From NCBI RefSeq assembly GCF_008084905.1, contig NZ_VSFC01000052.1:1-64000 (forward strand): a DNA stretch of 64,000 nt. The letters run 5' to 3'. A program made the position numbers and the translations under genes. Positions within the stretch are counted from its first letter, which is position 1. The number at the start of each line of letters is the position of its first letter. Of the stretch, positions 42,332 through 51,050 are shown piece after piece. Under the pieces are notes generated by a model. That model worked only from the letters and a program-made list of their open reading frames with translations. It searched no databases and was not told the origin of the DNA. Source of the stretch: Xanthomarina maritima (GTDB taxonomy: Bacteria; Bacteroidota; Bacteroidia; Flavobacteriales; Flavobacteriaceae).

Positions 42332-42934
42332 ATGGAACAAATATTAAAAGATAGTTTAGATAAGAGCATATCTTATCAAGCATACAGAGAATTAATGTCT
42401 CAATTAGTAGAAAATAATTCCACTACTGGAAACGATAAAGGTGAAGACATGGTGAATTTTACCAAGTTGAATGACCAACGTATGAAACGTTGGGATAAAA
42501 CTATCAAAGTTTCTGATAGTGCAAAAGAAGATTTAGCCAATTTGGAAGCTAAGCAAACTTGGTTAGTACTTACAGAGAGTTGGTGTGGTGATGCTGCACA
42601 TATAGTTCCTGTGTTTAATAAATTAGCCGAATTAAGCCCAAATATTAATTTTAGAGTGGTTCTTCGTGATGATAATGAGACTTTAATGAATCAATTTTTA
42701 ACCAATGGTGGAAAATCTATTCCTAAATTGATTATAATTGATGATATTTCCAATCAAGTCATTAATTCTTATGGTCCAAGACCAACTGAAGCGACTCAAC
42801 TTGTTTTAGATTATAAAACAAAACATGGTTTAATAACTCCAGAGTTTAAAGAAGAATTACAGCAATGGTATAATAAAGATAAAGGTCAAAATGTGATTAG
42901 CGATGTGATGAATCTGCTTACAGTTTCAGTGTAA
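42332..42934 (+). CDS. Thioredoxin-family protein with single-Cys active site
   Basis: 200 residues from ATG 42332. The thioredoxin-like fold includes TWLVLTESWCGDAAHIVPVFNKLAEL, where the CxxC motif is replaced by CGDA, and KSIPKLIIIDD (cis-Pro). The same WCGDAA motif is typical of a Bacteroidota family of unknown role, possibly bacilliredoxin-like. It probably cannot do a standard dithiol exchange alone. Confidence 0.85.
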   Translation: MEQILKDSLDKSISYQAYRELMSQLVENNSTTGNDKGEDMVNFTKLNDQRMKRWDKTIKVSDSAKEDLANLEAKQTWLVLTESWCGDAAHIVPVFNKLAELSPNINFRVVLRDDNETLMNQFLTNGGKSIPKLIIIDDISNQVINSYGPRPTEATQLVLDYKTKHGLITPEFKEELQQWYNKDKGQNVISDVMNLLTVSV

Positions 42935-42954
42935 TAAAATAATTCAACAATTTT

Positions 42955-43025
42955 AGATTGAGCCTTTATAGTTACCTCTCCTTTGGAGAGGTCAGAACTG
43001 TTATTTTAGACAGTTTTGGGTGAGG
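42955..43025. repeat. Repeat-like palindromic stretch between convergent genes
   Basis: CCTCTCCTTTGGAGAGG (around 42976-42992) is a near-perfect inverted repeat, followed by a second, AACTGT...ACAGTT (near 43007-43016), and GGGTGAGGC. The combination resembles another dispersed repeat type of Flavobacteriaceae. Confidence 0.55.
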
Positions 43026-43111
43026 CAAAAATTAAACAGGCATAATTTCTTGAGGCTAAAAAAACACGAAACTTATCTCTAACAGTTCTAATAATTCAAT
43101 GTTAAGATTTT

Positions 43112-43837
43112 TTAATTTTTCCCTTCAAAATAAAAGGTAATGGTGCCAATTTGAGAAGATTTGGATGTGTCTCTATTAAATTTAGCATCTTTTGCATAGG
43201 CTAAAGCATGATCTTTTAAACATTCATTTGATGAAGTTGAAGAGGCGTTTACATAACTATCTGTTACTAGCCCAGCAGCATTTACCGTAATATTTACAAC
43301 TATTTTCCCCCCTTCTTCACATAAATAAATGGGTGTTGGTAAAAATTCATGTGTTCTGTTAACTAAAGAATAATGCATACTACTTTTTTTGTTGACAGAT
43401 TGAGCACTCTGATTAGGTTTTCGCTTATTCAATACATCGTTAACACTGCTATAAGAAGACAAAACATCGTCATCAATCTCAGAAGAAGCAGTTGAAGTAC
43501 CAGATTCTGAATGGTCACTTTCATCTGTGTTTTCTGAAGGGTTAGGTACATAATCTTTTGGTGGAGCAATAGGTTGATATGCTTGTGCAAATTGTTTGTA
43601 TTCTTGAGTTTCATTAAAAGCTTTATTAGTTTCAGCAGTTGTTTTAGCTTCAGCATCAGCTAATTTTTCGGCTTCAAGTTCTTCTGGAGTCTTTGGTTCT
43701 TCAGGCTCTAATAAGTAATAACTTTCAGCCATTAATTCATTTTGTTTTCTAATATTAAAATTGAATAAAGTAAGAATGATTGTCCCTGAAAATAGGAACG
43801 TAATAATAAGCGATTTATGTTTGTTTGTTAAATTCAA
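43112..43837 (-). CDS. TonB-like energy-transducer-related membrane protein
   Basis: 241 residues. One N-terminal membrane helix (SLIITFLFSGTIILTLFNF), a long Glu/Pro/Ser-rich spacer (EPEEPKTPEELEAEK) and a C-terminal domain with KIVVNITVNAAGLVTDSYVN and AKFNRDTSKSSQIGTITFYFE, which resembles the TonB C-terminal fold. No ExbB/ExbD genes are nearby. It precedes the region downstream of truB; function not established. Confidence 0.7.
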   Translation of the reverse strand: MNLTNKHKSLIITFLFSGTIILTLFNFNIRKQNELMAESYYLLEPEEPKTPEELEAEKLADAEAKTTAETNKAFNETQEYKQFAQAYQPIAPPKDYVPNPSENTDESDHSESGTSTASSEIDDDVLSSYSSVNDVLNKRKPNQSAQSVNKKSSMHYSLVNRTHEFLPTPIYLCEEGGKIVVNITVNAAGLVTDSYVNASSTSSNECLKDHALAYAKDAKFNRDTSKSSQIGTITFYFEGKN

Positions 43838-43896
43838 ATGTCTCGTGTTGGGTAAAAACCCTTTAAAGGCTTTAATCTAATATACGAAAAATAGCA

Positions 43897-44589
43897 CTAT
43901 TTGGTTGTTAAGCTTTCTATAAAGGCTTCTGGAGTTAGTGCATTTTCAACTTTAAAGTCACCAATTTTTGTTCGTCTTAAAGCAGATAAATGTGAGCCAG
44001 AACCTAGTGCCTTTCCAAAATCATTAGCTAAAGAACGAATGTAAGTGCCTTTACTGCAAACAACTCTAAAATCAACGTCATTGTTGTTAATTTTGGTAAT
44101 TTCAAATTCTGAAATGGTAATTTTTCTGGATTTTATTTTGACGTCTTCACCTGCTCTTGCAAATTCGTACAAACGTTTACCATCTTTTTTTATAGCTGAA
44201 AAAACAGGAGGAATTTGTTCAATCTCACCAATAAATTGTTTAGTAGCTTCATGTATCACTTTTTCAGTAATATGGTCTGTTTTAAAGGTCTCGTTAATTT
44301 CAGTTTCTAAATCGAAAGAAGGTGTGGTGCTTCCTAAAACAATAGTTCCTGTGTATTCCTTTATTTGACCTTGAAACGTATCTATTTGTTTAGTCATTTT
44401 TCCAGTACAAATAACCAATAGTCCTGTTGCAAGAGGGTCTAAAGTGCCTGCATGACCTACTTTTATTTTTTTTATGTTAAAAGCGTGCCTTATTTCCCAA
44501 CGAAGTTTATTGACAGCCTGAAAGGACGTCCAGTGCAACGGTTTGTCAATCAATAGGACTTGTCCGGAAAGGTAATCTTCACCACTCAT
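43897..44589 (-). CDS. truB: tRNA pseudouridine(55) synthase TruB
   Basis: 230 residues. KVGHAGTLDPLATGLLVICTGKMTK contains the catalytic Asp; KEYTGTIVLG and GTYIRSLANDFG are further TruB motifs. It modifies U55 in the T-loop of tRNAs. The protein lacks the C-terminal PUA domain of longer homologues. It is the last gene of the ftsX-DUF3098-uppP-truB operon and starts 1 base after uppP. Confidence 0.96.
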   Translation of the reverse strand: MSGEDYLSGQVLLIDKPLHWTSFQAVNKLRWEIRHAFNIKKIKVGHAGTLDPLATGLLVICTGKMTKQIDTFQGQIKEYTGTIVLGSTTPSFDLETEINETFKTDHITEKVIHEATKQFIGEIEQIPPVFSAIKKDGKRLYEFARAGEDVKIKSRKITISEFEITKINNNDVDFRVVCSKGTYIRSLANDFGKALGSGSHLSALRRTKIGDFKVENALTPEAFIESLTTK

Positions 44590-44590
44590 A

Positions 44591-45388
44591 TTATGAATTT
44601 AAGGAGGAATAAATAATAGCAATCATTCCTACTATCACACAATATATAGCAAAATATGTCAATTTGCTTTTCTTAACTAATGCAATCATCCAAGTACAAG
44701 CAAATAATCCAGCAATAAAAGCAGAAATAAATCCTGCACTTAAAGCCATGAAATTAGAACTTTCATAAGTTAAATCGCCAGTAACAATATCTTTTGCTAT
44801 TTTCCCAAATATTAAAGGGACTACCATTAAAAATGAAAAACGAGCAGCTCTTGTTTTATCAATTCCTAATAAAACAGAAGTTGAAATGGTTGCTCCAGAT
44901 CTAGAAATACCTGGTAGCATAGCAATAGCTTGAGAAATACCAATAACAAAAGCATTCCCAAAACTTACTTTTTTATAAGTGTTTTTTGCTTTATCTGCAA
45001 AAAATAATAGGATGGCAGTTACAATAAGCATAAAACCAACCAGCATAATATTACCATCAAATAATTGTTCTAATTCTTTTTCAAAAAATAAACCAACTAT
45101 AATAGCTGGAATCATGGATATAGCTATTTTTGAAACAAATTGAAGATCCTCATTCCATTCTAATTTTAAAACACCTTTTAGTAGTAACCAGATATCTTTT
45201 CTAAATACTACCATGGTACTCAAAGCTGTTGCAAAATGAAGCACTACAGTAAACATTAAACTTTCCTGAGGAATGGAATGATCGCCTAAAATGGCTTTTC
45301 CAATTTCTAAATGTCCACTAGAAGATACCGGTAAAAATTCGGTAAGACCTTGAATAACACCTAAAATAATTGAATCAATAATATCCAT
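44591..45388 (-). CDS. uppP: Undecaprenyl-diphosphatase
   Basis: 265 residues with about eight membrane helices and both active-site signatures: GLTEFLPVSSSGHLEIG and MLPGISRSGATISTSVLLG. It dephosphorylates undecaprenyl diphosphate to recycle the lipid carrier for cell-wall synthesis and gives bacitracin tolerance. It is cotranscribed with truB. Confidence 0.97.
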   Translation of the reverse strand: MDIIDSIILGVIQGLTEFLPVSSSGHLEIGKAILGDHSIPQESLMFTVVLHFATALSTMVVFRKDIWLLLKGVLKLEWNEDLQFVSKIAISMIPAIIVGLFFEKELEQLFDGNIMLVGFMLIVTAILLFFADKAKNTYKKVSFGNAFVIGISQAIAMLPGISRSGATISTSVLLGIDKTRAARFSFLMVVPLIFGKIAKDIVTGDLTYESSNFMALSAGFISAFIAGLFACTWMIALVKKSKLTYFAIYCVIVGMIAIIYSSLNS

Positions 45389-45441
45389 GAGGCAAAAATA
45401 TCAAAATTGACTAACCTAAAGAGAATAGGTTGAAGTAATTG

Positions 45442-45711
45442 TTATTTATCTGATTTTGATTTTTTATTAGGATTTAATAAAATAGCATAAACCTGAATTC
45501 CGAATCCAATAAGAACTAAAGTAGGAGCCAACCTGATACGTCTGAAACTAAATATATCTGGATTAAAAACATTTGGGTCATCGCTTCCTCCACCAGACAT
45601 CAATGCAAATCCTATAGCGATACATGCTAATCCAATAAGCATGAACTTATAATTTTTCTTTCCAAAAATAAAGTCGCTTTTAGCTTGTTCCTTACGTTTT
45701 TGTTCTCCCAT
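45442..45711 (-). CDS. DUF3098 family small membrane protein
   Basis: 89 residues with two membrane helices (FMLIGLACIAIGFALM and LAPTLVLIGFGIQVYAIL) and the family motif FIFGKKNYKFM. DUF3098 proteins regularly sit between ftsX and uppP in Bacteroidota. Function unknown; the position suggests a link to division or envelope synthesis. Confidence 0.9.
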   Translation of the reverse strand: MGEQKRKEQAKSDFIFGKKNYKFMLIGLACIAIGFALMSGGGSDDPNVFNPDIFSFRRIRLAPTLVLIGFGIQVYAILLNPNKKSKSDK

Positions 45712-45781
45712 AATTTTATAAAATAATGATACAAATTAACGGATTTATTTAAAAAAGAACGTTAAAGAGGTTATAAAATAT

Positions 45782-46660
45782 CTAATAATACAACTGATCT
45801 GTTTTCAAGTTTAAAAAACGTTGTGTAGCAATAAATGTGCTTATCCAAGTAATTACTATACCTAATACAAAAATGGTAGCGAATAAAGCAGCTATTAAAA
45901 TAGGACTTTGTAACAGATTCAATTCAGGAAAAGTTTGGTTTAAATAATATAAAACTACAGCCATGCCTATTAAGGCAACAACAGCTCCTACAATACCTAA
46001 TCGAACACTTTTCCATACAAAAGGTTTTCTAATAAAATGTTTTGTTGCTCCAACCATTTGCATGGTTTTTATGGTAAAACGCTTAGAGTAAACAGATAGT
46101 CTTATCGAACTATTAATAAGTAAAACAGCAATGATGGTAAAAATTCCACTAATCATCAATACCCAAAAACTTATTTTTTTCACATTGTTATTCATTAAAG
46201 TCACCAAGTCATTATCATAACGTACTTCATCTACAAAATTTTTGGAGAGGGCTTCGTCTTTAATGGTTTCTAGATGTTCCGAAGTAACATAGTCTGCTTT
46301 TAAATGGACATCTATCGAATTTTGTAATGGATTATAACCAAGAAACTCCATAAAATCTTCGCCATTTTCTGCTTTCATAGATTCAGCAGCCTGCTCTTTA
46401 GATACATATTCTGTCGTTTTTACATAATCAGACATGGCCAAGCTTTTTTCAAGTTGTTTAATCTCTACATCTTTGGCAGCTTCCTTCAAATAAATAGTAA
46501 CAACTACTTGTTCTTTAAAGTGATCGGAAACTTTTTTAGCATTTAAAACCAATAGACCTAATAAGCCTAAAAGGAATAAAACCAAAGCAATACTTAAAAC
46601 CACCGAAAAATAGGAAGATACCAATCTGCGTTTTTGATATTTATCAAAAGATGAACTCAT
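45782..46660 (-). CDS. ftsX: Cell division protein FtsX
   Basis: 292 residues from MSSSFDKYQKRR; the in-frame upstream extension to 46720 is not FtsX-like. Four membrane helices: one N-terminal and three C-terminal. The extracytoplasmic domain between helix 1 and 2 contains VVVTIYLKEAAKDVEIKQLEK, and the permease motif RFTIKTMQMVGATKHFIRKPF follows. FtsX with FtsE controls peptidoglycan hydrolases at division. No ftsE is adjacent. It heads the operon. Confidence 0.93.
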   Translation of the reverse strand: MSSSFDKYQKRRLVSSYFSVVLSIALVLFLLGLLGLLVLNAKKVSDHFKEQVVVTIYLKEAAKDVEIKQLEKSLAMSDYVKTTEYVSKEQAAESMKAENGEDFMEFLGYNPLQNSIDVHLKADYVTSEHLETIKDEALSKNFVDEVRYDNDLVTLMNNNVKKISFWVLMISGIFTIIAVLLINSSIRLSVYSKRFTIKTMQMVGATKHFIRKPFVWKSVRLGIVGAVVALIGMAVVLYYLNQTFPELNLLQSPILIAALFATIFVLGIVITWISTFIATQRFLNLKTDQLYY

Positions 46661-46982
46661 AAATGTTTTGTTAATGATGTAAAAATATAAAAGAAATTGA
46701 AAAGAAACTTCAAAAGACAAAAGTCTTTTGATTTCAAATAAAAATTGTCATTCCAACAAAAGTTGGAATCTTTTTAAACTAATTCCTTCAAACTCTTAAT
46801 AAGTTAAATTTTAAATGTTTCACTTTATTTATGTTTACAACGTTTAAACTTTCAATATTCTTATAATAAGTTTAAATTTGCCCTTTTACAAGCTGTCATT
46901 GCGAGGACAAAGGACGAAGCAAACTTTTTGTTGGAGTCATAAATTTGCTTTCAATGTCATATATTATTTGAAATAGAAACAG
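46661..46982. other. Non-coding stretch between ftsX and leuS with two REP-like repeats
   Basis: 322 bases between divergent genes. It holds GTCATTCCAAC-AAAA-GTTGGAATC (46748-46772, a clean hairpin) and GTCATTGCGAGGACAAAGGA-CGAAGCAA (46896-46922). Promoters of both genes must lie here, but no strong TAnnTTTG match was found. Confidence 0.6.
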
Positions 46983-49900
46983 ATGCATTACCATTTTAAC
47001 GAGATTGAAGCCAAATGGCAAAAATATTGGGCTGAAAATAAAACTTTTCAAGCCTCTAACTATAGCGAAAAACAGAAATATTACGTGCTAGATATGTTTC
47101 CTTATCCAAGTGGAGCAGGATTGCATGTTGGTCATCCACTAGGTTATATTGCTTCCGATATTTATGCTCGTTATAAGCGTCATAAAGGGTTTAATGTGTT
47201 GCATCCACAAGGTTACGATAGTTTTGGTTTGCCAGCAGAGCAATATGCCATTCAAACGGGTCAACATCCAGCCTTGACTACGGAAGAAAACATCAAAACC
47301 TATAGAAGACAATTAGATCAAATTGGTTTTTCTTTCGATTGGAGCAGAGAGGTACGAACGTCTGATCCAAGTTATTATAAATGGACTCAGTGGATTTTTA
47401 TACAGTTGTTCGAATCTTGGTATAATAATGATAGTAATAAAGCAGAAGAAATTTCAACTTTAATAAACACATTCTCTTCGGAAGGAAACGCCAACATCAA
47501 TGCTGTTTGCGATGATGATGTTGAAATTTTTACACCTGAAGAATGGCATAGTTTTTCTTCAGAAAAACAACAGGAAATTTTATTACAATATAGATTAACT
47601 TATTTAGCTGAAACTGAAGTAAACTGGTGTCCTGCTTTAGGAACTGTTTTAGCGAATGATGAAATAGTAAATGGCGTTTCAGAACGTGGTGGTCATCCCG
47701 TAATTAGAAAAAAAATGACCCAATGGTCTATGAGAATTTCGGCTTACGCTGAAAGATTATTACAAGGTCTTGATACGATTGATTGGACAGATTCTTTAAA
47801 AGAAAGTCAGAGAAATTGGATTGGAAAATCGGTTGGTGCTTCAGTAACTTTTAATGTGCTTCCAAATGAAGAGTGTCATGCTGAGCTTGTCGAAGCATCT
47901 CATAAAATCGAAGTATTTACAACACGTCCTGACACCATTTTTGGAGTTTCATTTATGACACTTGCGCCAGAACACGAATTGGTTTCAGAAATCACAACAC
48001 CTGAGCAAAAAGCGAAAGTTGAAGCTTACATTCAAGCCACTGCAAAACGTAGCGAACGCGATAGAATGGCAGATGTAAAAACCATTTCTGGTGCGTTTAC
48101 AGGAACTTATGCTAAGCATCCTTTTACAAAAAAGCCGATTCCAATTTGGATTGGCGATTATGTCTTAGCTGGTTACGGAACAGGAGCAGTCATGTCAGTG
48201 CCATGTGGAGACCAACGTGATTACGATTTTGCAAAACACTTTAATATTCCAATTCCTAATATTTTTGAAGGTGTAGATATTACTGAAGAAGCTTATGCTT
48301 CAAAAGATAACGTGATTATTGCTAATTCCGATTTCTTAAATGGAATGAACTACAAAAAAGCGACCAAACGTGCTATTTTTGAATTAGAGCAATTAGGTCA
48401 AGGCGAAGGTAAAACCAATTACAGATTACGTGATGCCGTTTTTTCAAGACAACGTTATTGGGGAGAACCATTTCCAGTGTATTATGTTAATGGCATGCCT
48501 CAAATGATTGATAAAGCACATTTACCAATTCGTTTGCCAGAAGTAGAAAAATATTTACCAACCGAAACTGGCGAACCACCTTTAGGTCGTGCAGATGTTT
48601 GGGCTTGGGACACTAATACAAATCAAGTAGTGAGTAACGACCTTTGTCATGCTGAGCCTGTCGAAGCATCTCAAGACAACGGAATTTACCCACTAGAACT
48701 AAACACCATGCCTGGTTGGGCTGGAAGTTCCTGGTATTTCTTTAGATATATGGATGCGCATAACGACTTGGAGTTTGCAAGTGAAGAAGCGCTAAAATAT
48801 TGGGAAAAAGTCGATTTATACATTGGAGGAAGCGAGCATGCTACAGGGCATTTATTATACTCACGTTTTTGGGTGAAGTTTATGAAAGATAGAGGTTTTG
48901 TAAATGTAGAAGAACCTTTTAAAAAGCTTATTAATCAAGGGATGATTCTTGGTACTAGTGCTATCGTTTATAGAATTAATATCAAAACCGTAGACGCATC
49001 TAAAGATAGAATTATTTCTGATGGAGCATTTAAGTATATTTCTGTTAAATCAAACATTTTTGCTTCCTATAATTATTTAGTATCAATTTCTAATAATGAG
49101 ATAAAACCTTCAAGTACAAATTCAGGATTATTTTTTGAAGCAAAAAATAAAGAATTGATTTTTTCTTTAATGAAGTTATTTGAAGTTGAAAACGAATATG
49201 TTGAACAAGTTTTAGATGGAAATTGTGTTTTAGAGATTACTTATGATCCAATTAGAATCGATGTAAATAATATTAACAATTCAGATGAAATTATTGATTT
49301 TGATAAAATGAAGCTTTGGAATGAATTTGAAAATGCCCTTTTTATAAATGATAGTGGACACATAGAAGATGAAGGAGGAGTTTTTACAGTTGGTAGAGAA
49401 GTTGAAAAGATGTCTAAACGTTGGTTAAACGTAGTCAATCCAGACAGTATTTGCGAGCAATATGGCGCAGACAGCTTACGTTTGTACGAAATGTTTTTAG
49501 GACCTCTTGAACAAGCAAAACCTTGGAATACAGCAGGAATTACAGGTGTTCATGGCTTTCTTAAAAAACTATGGAAATTGTATGTTGGAGAAAACGGACT
49601 TTATGTCAATGATTCAGAACCAACAAAAGACAATCTAAAAACCCTTCATAAAACCATTAAAAAAGTAGAAGAAGATATTGAGAATTTCTCTTTTAACACC
49701 TCTGTTTCTACCTTTATGATTGCAGTTAACGAGCTGACAGCCCAAAAATGCACAAGCAAACACGTTTTAGAACCATTATTGGTTTTACTATCGCCTTATG
49801 CACCACATATTGCTGAAGAACTATACAGTCAGTTAGGTCATAACGAATCTATTTCAACAGCACCTTTCCCTAAGTTTGACGCAAGTTATTTAGTAGAAAG

Positions 49901-50087
49901 CTCAAAGAATTATCCCATTTCATTCAATGGTAAAATGCGTTTTACCCTAGAGTTACCAATGGATATGAGTAAAGACGAGATAGAAGCAGCTGTTATGTCT
50001 CACGAAAAAACCAAAGATCAATTACAAGGTAGAACACCTAAAAAAGTAATTATTGTTCCAGGAAAGATTGTGAATATTGTTGGGTAA
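46983..50087 (+). CDS. leuS: Leucyl-tRNA synthetase with repeat-derived inserts
   Basis: 1034 residues, longer than usual for Bacteroidota (roughly 930-950) and E. coli (860). Class I motifs: HVGH (residues 48-51), the editing-domain TTRPDTIFGV, MPGWAGSSWYFFRYMD, and KMSKR (809-813) in the place of KMSKS. Extra parts are CHAELVEAS (298-306), CHAEPVEAS (555-563), each encoded by a palindromic repeat, and a poorly conserved, Asn/Asp/Ser-rich insert at about 655-790 before the KMSKR motif. As an essential gene with a full-length frame it is presumably functional. It stands alone. Confidence 0.96.
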   Translation: MHYHFNEIEAKWQKYWAENKTFQASNYSEKQKYYVLDMFPYPSGAGLHVGHPLGYIASDIYARYKRHKGFNVLHPQGYDSFGLPAEQYAIQTGQHPALTTEENIKTYRRQLDQIGFSFDWSREVRTSDPSYYKWTQWIFIQLFESWYNNDSNKAEEISTLINTFSSEGNANINAVCDDDVEIFTPEEWHSFSSEKQQEILLQYRLTYLAETEVNWCPALGTVLANDEIVNGVSERGGHPVIRKKMTQWSMRISAYAERLLQGLDTIDWTDSLKESQRNWIGKSVGASVTFNVLPNEECHAELVEASHKIEVFTTRPDTIFGVSFMTLAPEHELVSEITTPEQKAKVEAYIQATAKRSERDRMADVKTISGAFTGTYAKHPFTKKPIPIWIGDYVLAGYGTGAVMSVPCGDQRDYDFAKHFNIPIPNIFEGVDITEEAYASKDNVIIANSDFLNGMNYKKATKRAIFELEQLGQGEGKTNYRLRDAVFSRQRYWGEPFPVYYVNGMPQMIDKAHLPIRLPEVEKYLPTETGEPPLGRADVWAWDTNTNQVVSNDLCHAEPVEASQDNGIYPLELNTMPGWAGSSWYFFRYMDAHNDLEFASEEALKYWEKVDLYIGGSEHATGHLLYSRFWVKFMKDRGFVNVEEPFKKLINQGMILGTSAIVYRINIKTVDASKDRIISDGAFKYISVKSNIFASYNYLVSISNNEIKPSSTNSGLFFEAKNKELIFSLMKLFEVENEYVEQVLDGNCVLEITYDPIRIDVNNINNSDEIIDFDKMKLWNEFENALFINDSGHIEDEGGVFTVGREVEKMSKRWLNVVNPDSICEQYGADSLRLYEMFLGPLEQAKPWNTAGITGVHGFLKKLWKLYVGENGLYVNDSEPTKDNLKTLHKTIKKVEEDIENFSFNTSVSTFMIAVNELTAQKCTSKHVLEPLLVLLSPYAPHIAEELYSQLGHNESISTAPFPKFDASYLVESSKNYPISFNGKMRFTLELPMDMSKDEIEAAVMSHEKTKDQLQGRTPKKVIIVPGKIVNIVG
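47874..47901. repeat. REP element translated in frame in leuS, copy 1
   Basis: TGTCATGCTGAGCTTGTCGA followed by AGCATCTC is a dispersed repeat of Flavobacteriaceae, here read as CHAELVEAS. It sits in a surface loop just before the editing-domain TTRPDT motif. Confidence 0.85.
48645..48672. repeat. REP element translated in frame in leuS, copy 2
   Basis: The same repeat with one changed base (GAGCCTGTC in place of GAGCTTGTC), read in the same frame as CHAEPVEAS. It lies in a linker between QVVSNDL and SQDNGIYP, upstream of the MPGWAGSSW motif. Confidence 0.85.
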
Positions 50088-50325
50088 CTTCTCGATACCT
50101 GTCTGCCGAAAGGCAGGCAATTTTTTCGTGTCTTAAAAGCCACTCGAAGTGACGTTGACGGATATATAAAAGTAGCCTTGCGTCAGTTCGAGTATCCCGA
50201 TAATGAATCGGGATGTATCGAGAACATGTATTCAATCAATGAATCAGAACCTAACAACAAAAACCAACCCACGTCAGTTCGAGTGATTTTCAGTTTTAAA
50301 AACTGAAAATAGTATCGAGAACATC
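50083..50325. repeat. Cluster of palindromic repeats downstream of leuS
   Basis: Several REP-like pieces: CTGTCTGCCGAAAGGCAGGC (50099-50118, hairpin), CACTCGAAGTGACG, GTCAGTTCGAGTATCCCGAT-AATGA-ATCGGGATGTATCGAGAAC (about 50183-50225) and GTCAGTTCGAGTGATTTTCAGTTTT-AAAAACTGAAAATAGTATCGAGAAC (about 50275-50323). Each begins CAGTTCGAGT and ends TATCGAGAAC around a different inner hairpin. No gene is seen in this stretch. Confidence 0.75.
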
Positions 50326-50366
50326 CAAAGCATAATATTTTGTATTTTAGAAGCTAAACACATATT

Positions 50367-50894
50367 ATGAAATCTCTCTGGCTATTCATGTTTCTTGTTG
50401 CAAGCTTTTCAACTAATGCTCAAACCGATTCCTTGCAATTTCCACAAGATTTTTACGGAATCTATAAAGGCGATTTATACATTGTTAATATGCGTGGCAG
50501 ACAAACCATTCAAATGGAATTTCATTTAAACAAAACAGATTCTATTGGAAAATACCAATATATGTTGGTTTATATTATGAATGGCGAACGCCAAGAACGC
50601 AAATACAACCTCATTGAAAAAGATGCGTCAAAAGGCGAATATATTGTAGACGAAAACAATGGCATTTTATTAGATGCTAAACTTATCGATAACACTATGT
50701 ACAGCATGTTTGAAGTGCAAGACAATATTTTAACTACAACCGAACGTTTCTATAAAGAGGCTATGGATTTTGAAATAACAGTTACTAACAAAACACAAAA
50801 GGTGATTACAGGAACAGAAGTAGAAGATGCTACAGAGGTGGTTTCTTACCCTGTTTTTGCAGTCCAAAAAGCACATCTCATCAAACAGAAATAA
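50367..50894 (+). CDS. Exported protein of unknown function
   Basis: 175 residues with a signal peptide (SLWLFMFLVASFSTNAQ). The mature part has alternating strands (DFYGIYKGDLYIVNMRGRQTIQMEFHLN, KYQYMLVYIMNGERQERKYNLIEKD, NGILLDAKLIDNTMYSMFEVQDNILTTTERF), suggesting a lipocalin-like or other small beta-barrel. No known family was recognised. It stands between two repeat clusters. Confidence 0.75.
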   Translation: MKSLWLFMFLVASFSTNAQTDSLQFPQDFYGIYKGDLYIVNMRGRQTIQMEFHLNKTDSIGKYQYMLVYIMNGERQERKYNLIEKDASKGEYIVDENNGILLDAKLIDNTMYSMFEVQDNILTTTERFYKEAMDFEITVTNKTQKVITGTEVEDATEVVSYPVFAVQKAHLIKQK

Positions 50895-50904
50895 ATAAAC
50901 TATG

Positions 50905-50963
50905 TGTCAGTTCGAGTGTTTATTTTTTAGCAAGAGTGAATAAAATAAATGTATCGAGAACAA
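50905..50963. repeat. Another CAGTTCGAGTG...TATCGAGAAC repeat
   Basis: Starts GTGTCAGTTCGAGTGTTTAT and ends AATGTATCGAGAAC, the same flanks as the repeats at 50183-50323, around an AT-rich centre. Confidence 0.7.
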
Positions 50964-51050
50964 ACAATAAACTGACAAAATTTCTTAACGAATATTTGGC
51001 TTATTTTTTGCTATATATCTTGTAATTTTACCTTTTAAATCAAAATAAAA

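Noticed and set aside
46983-50087. leuS broken into two genes by the repeat insertions
   Set aside because: The frame is continuous with all catalytic motifs in order; the repeats are in frame.
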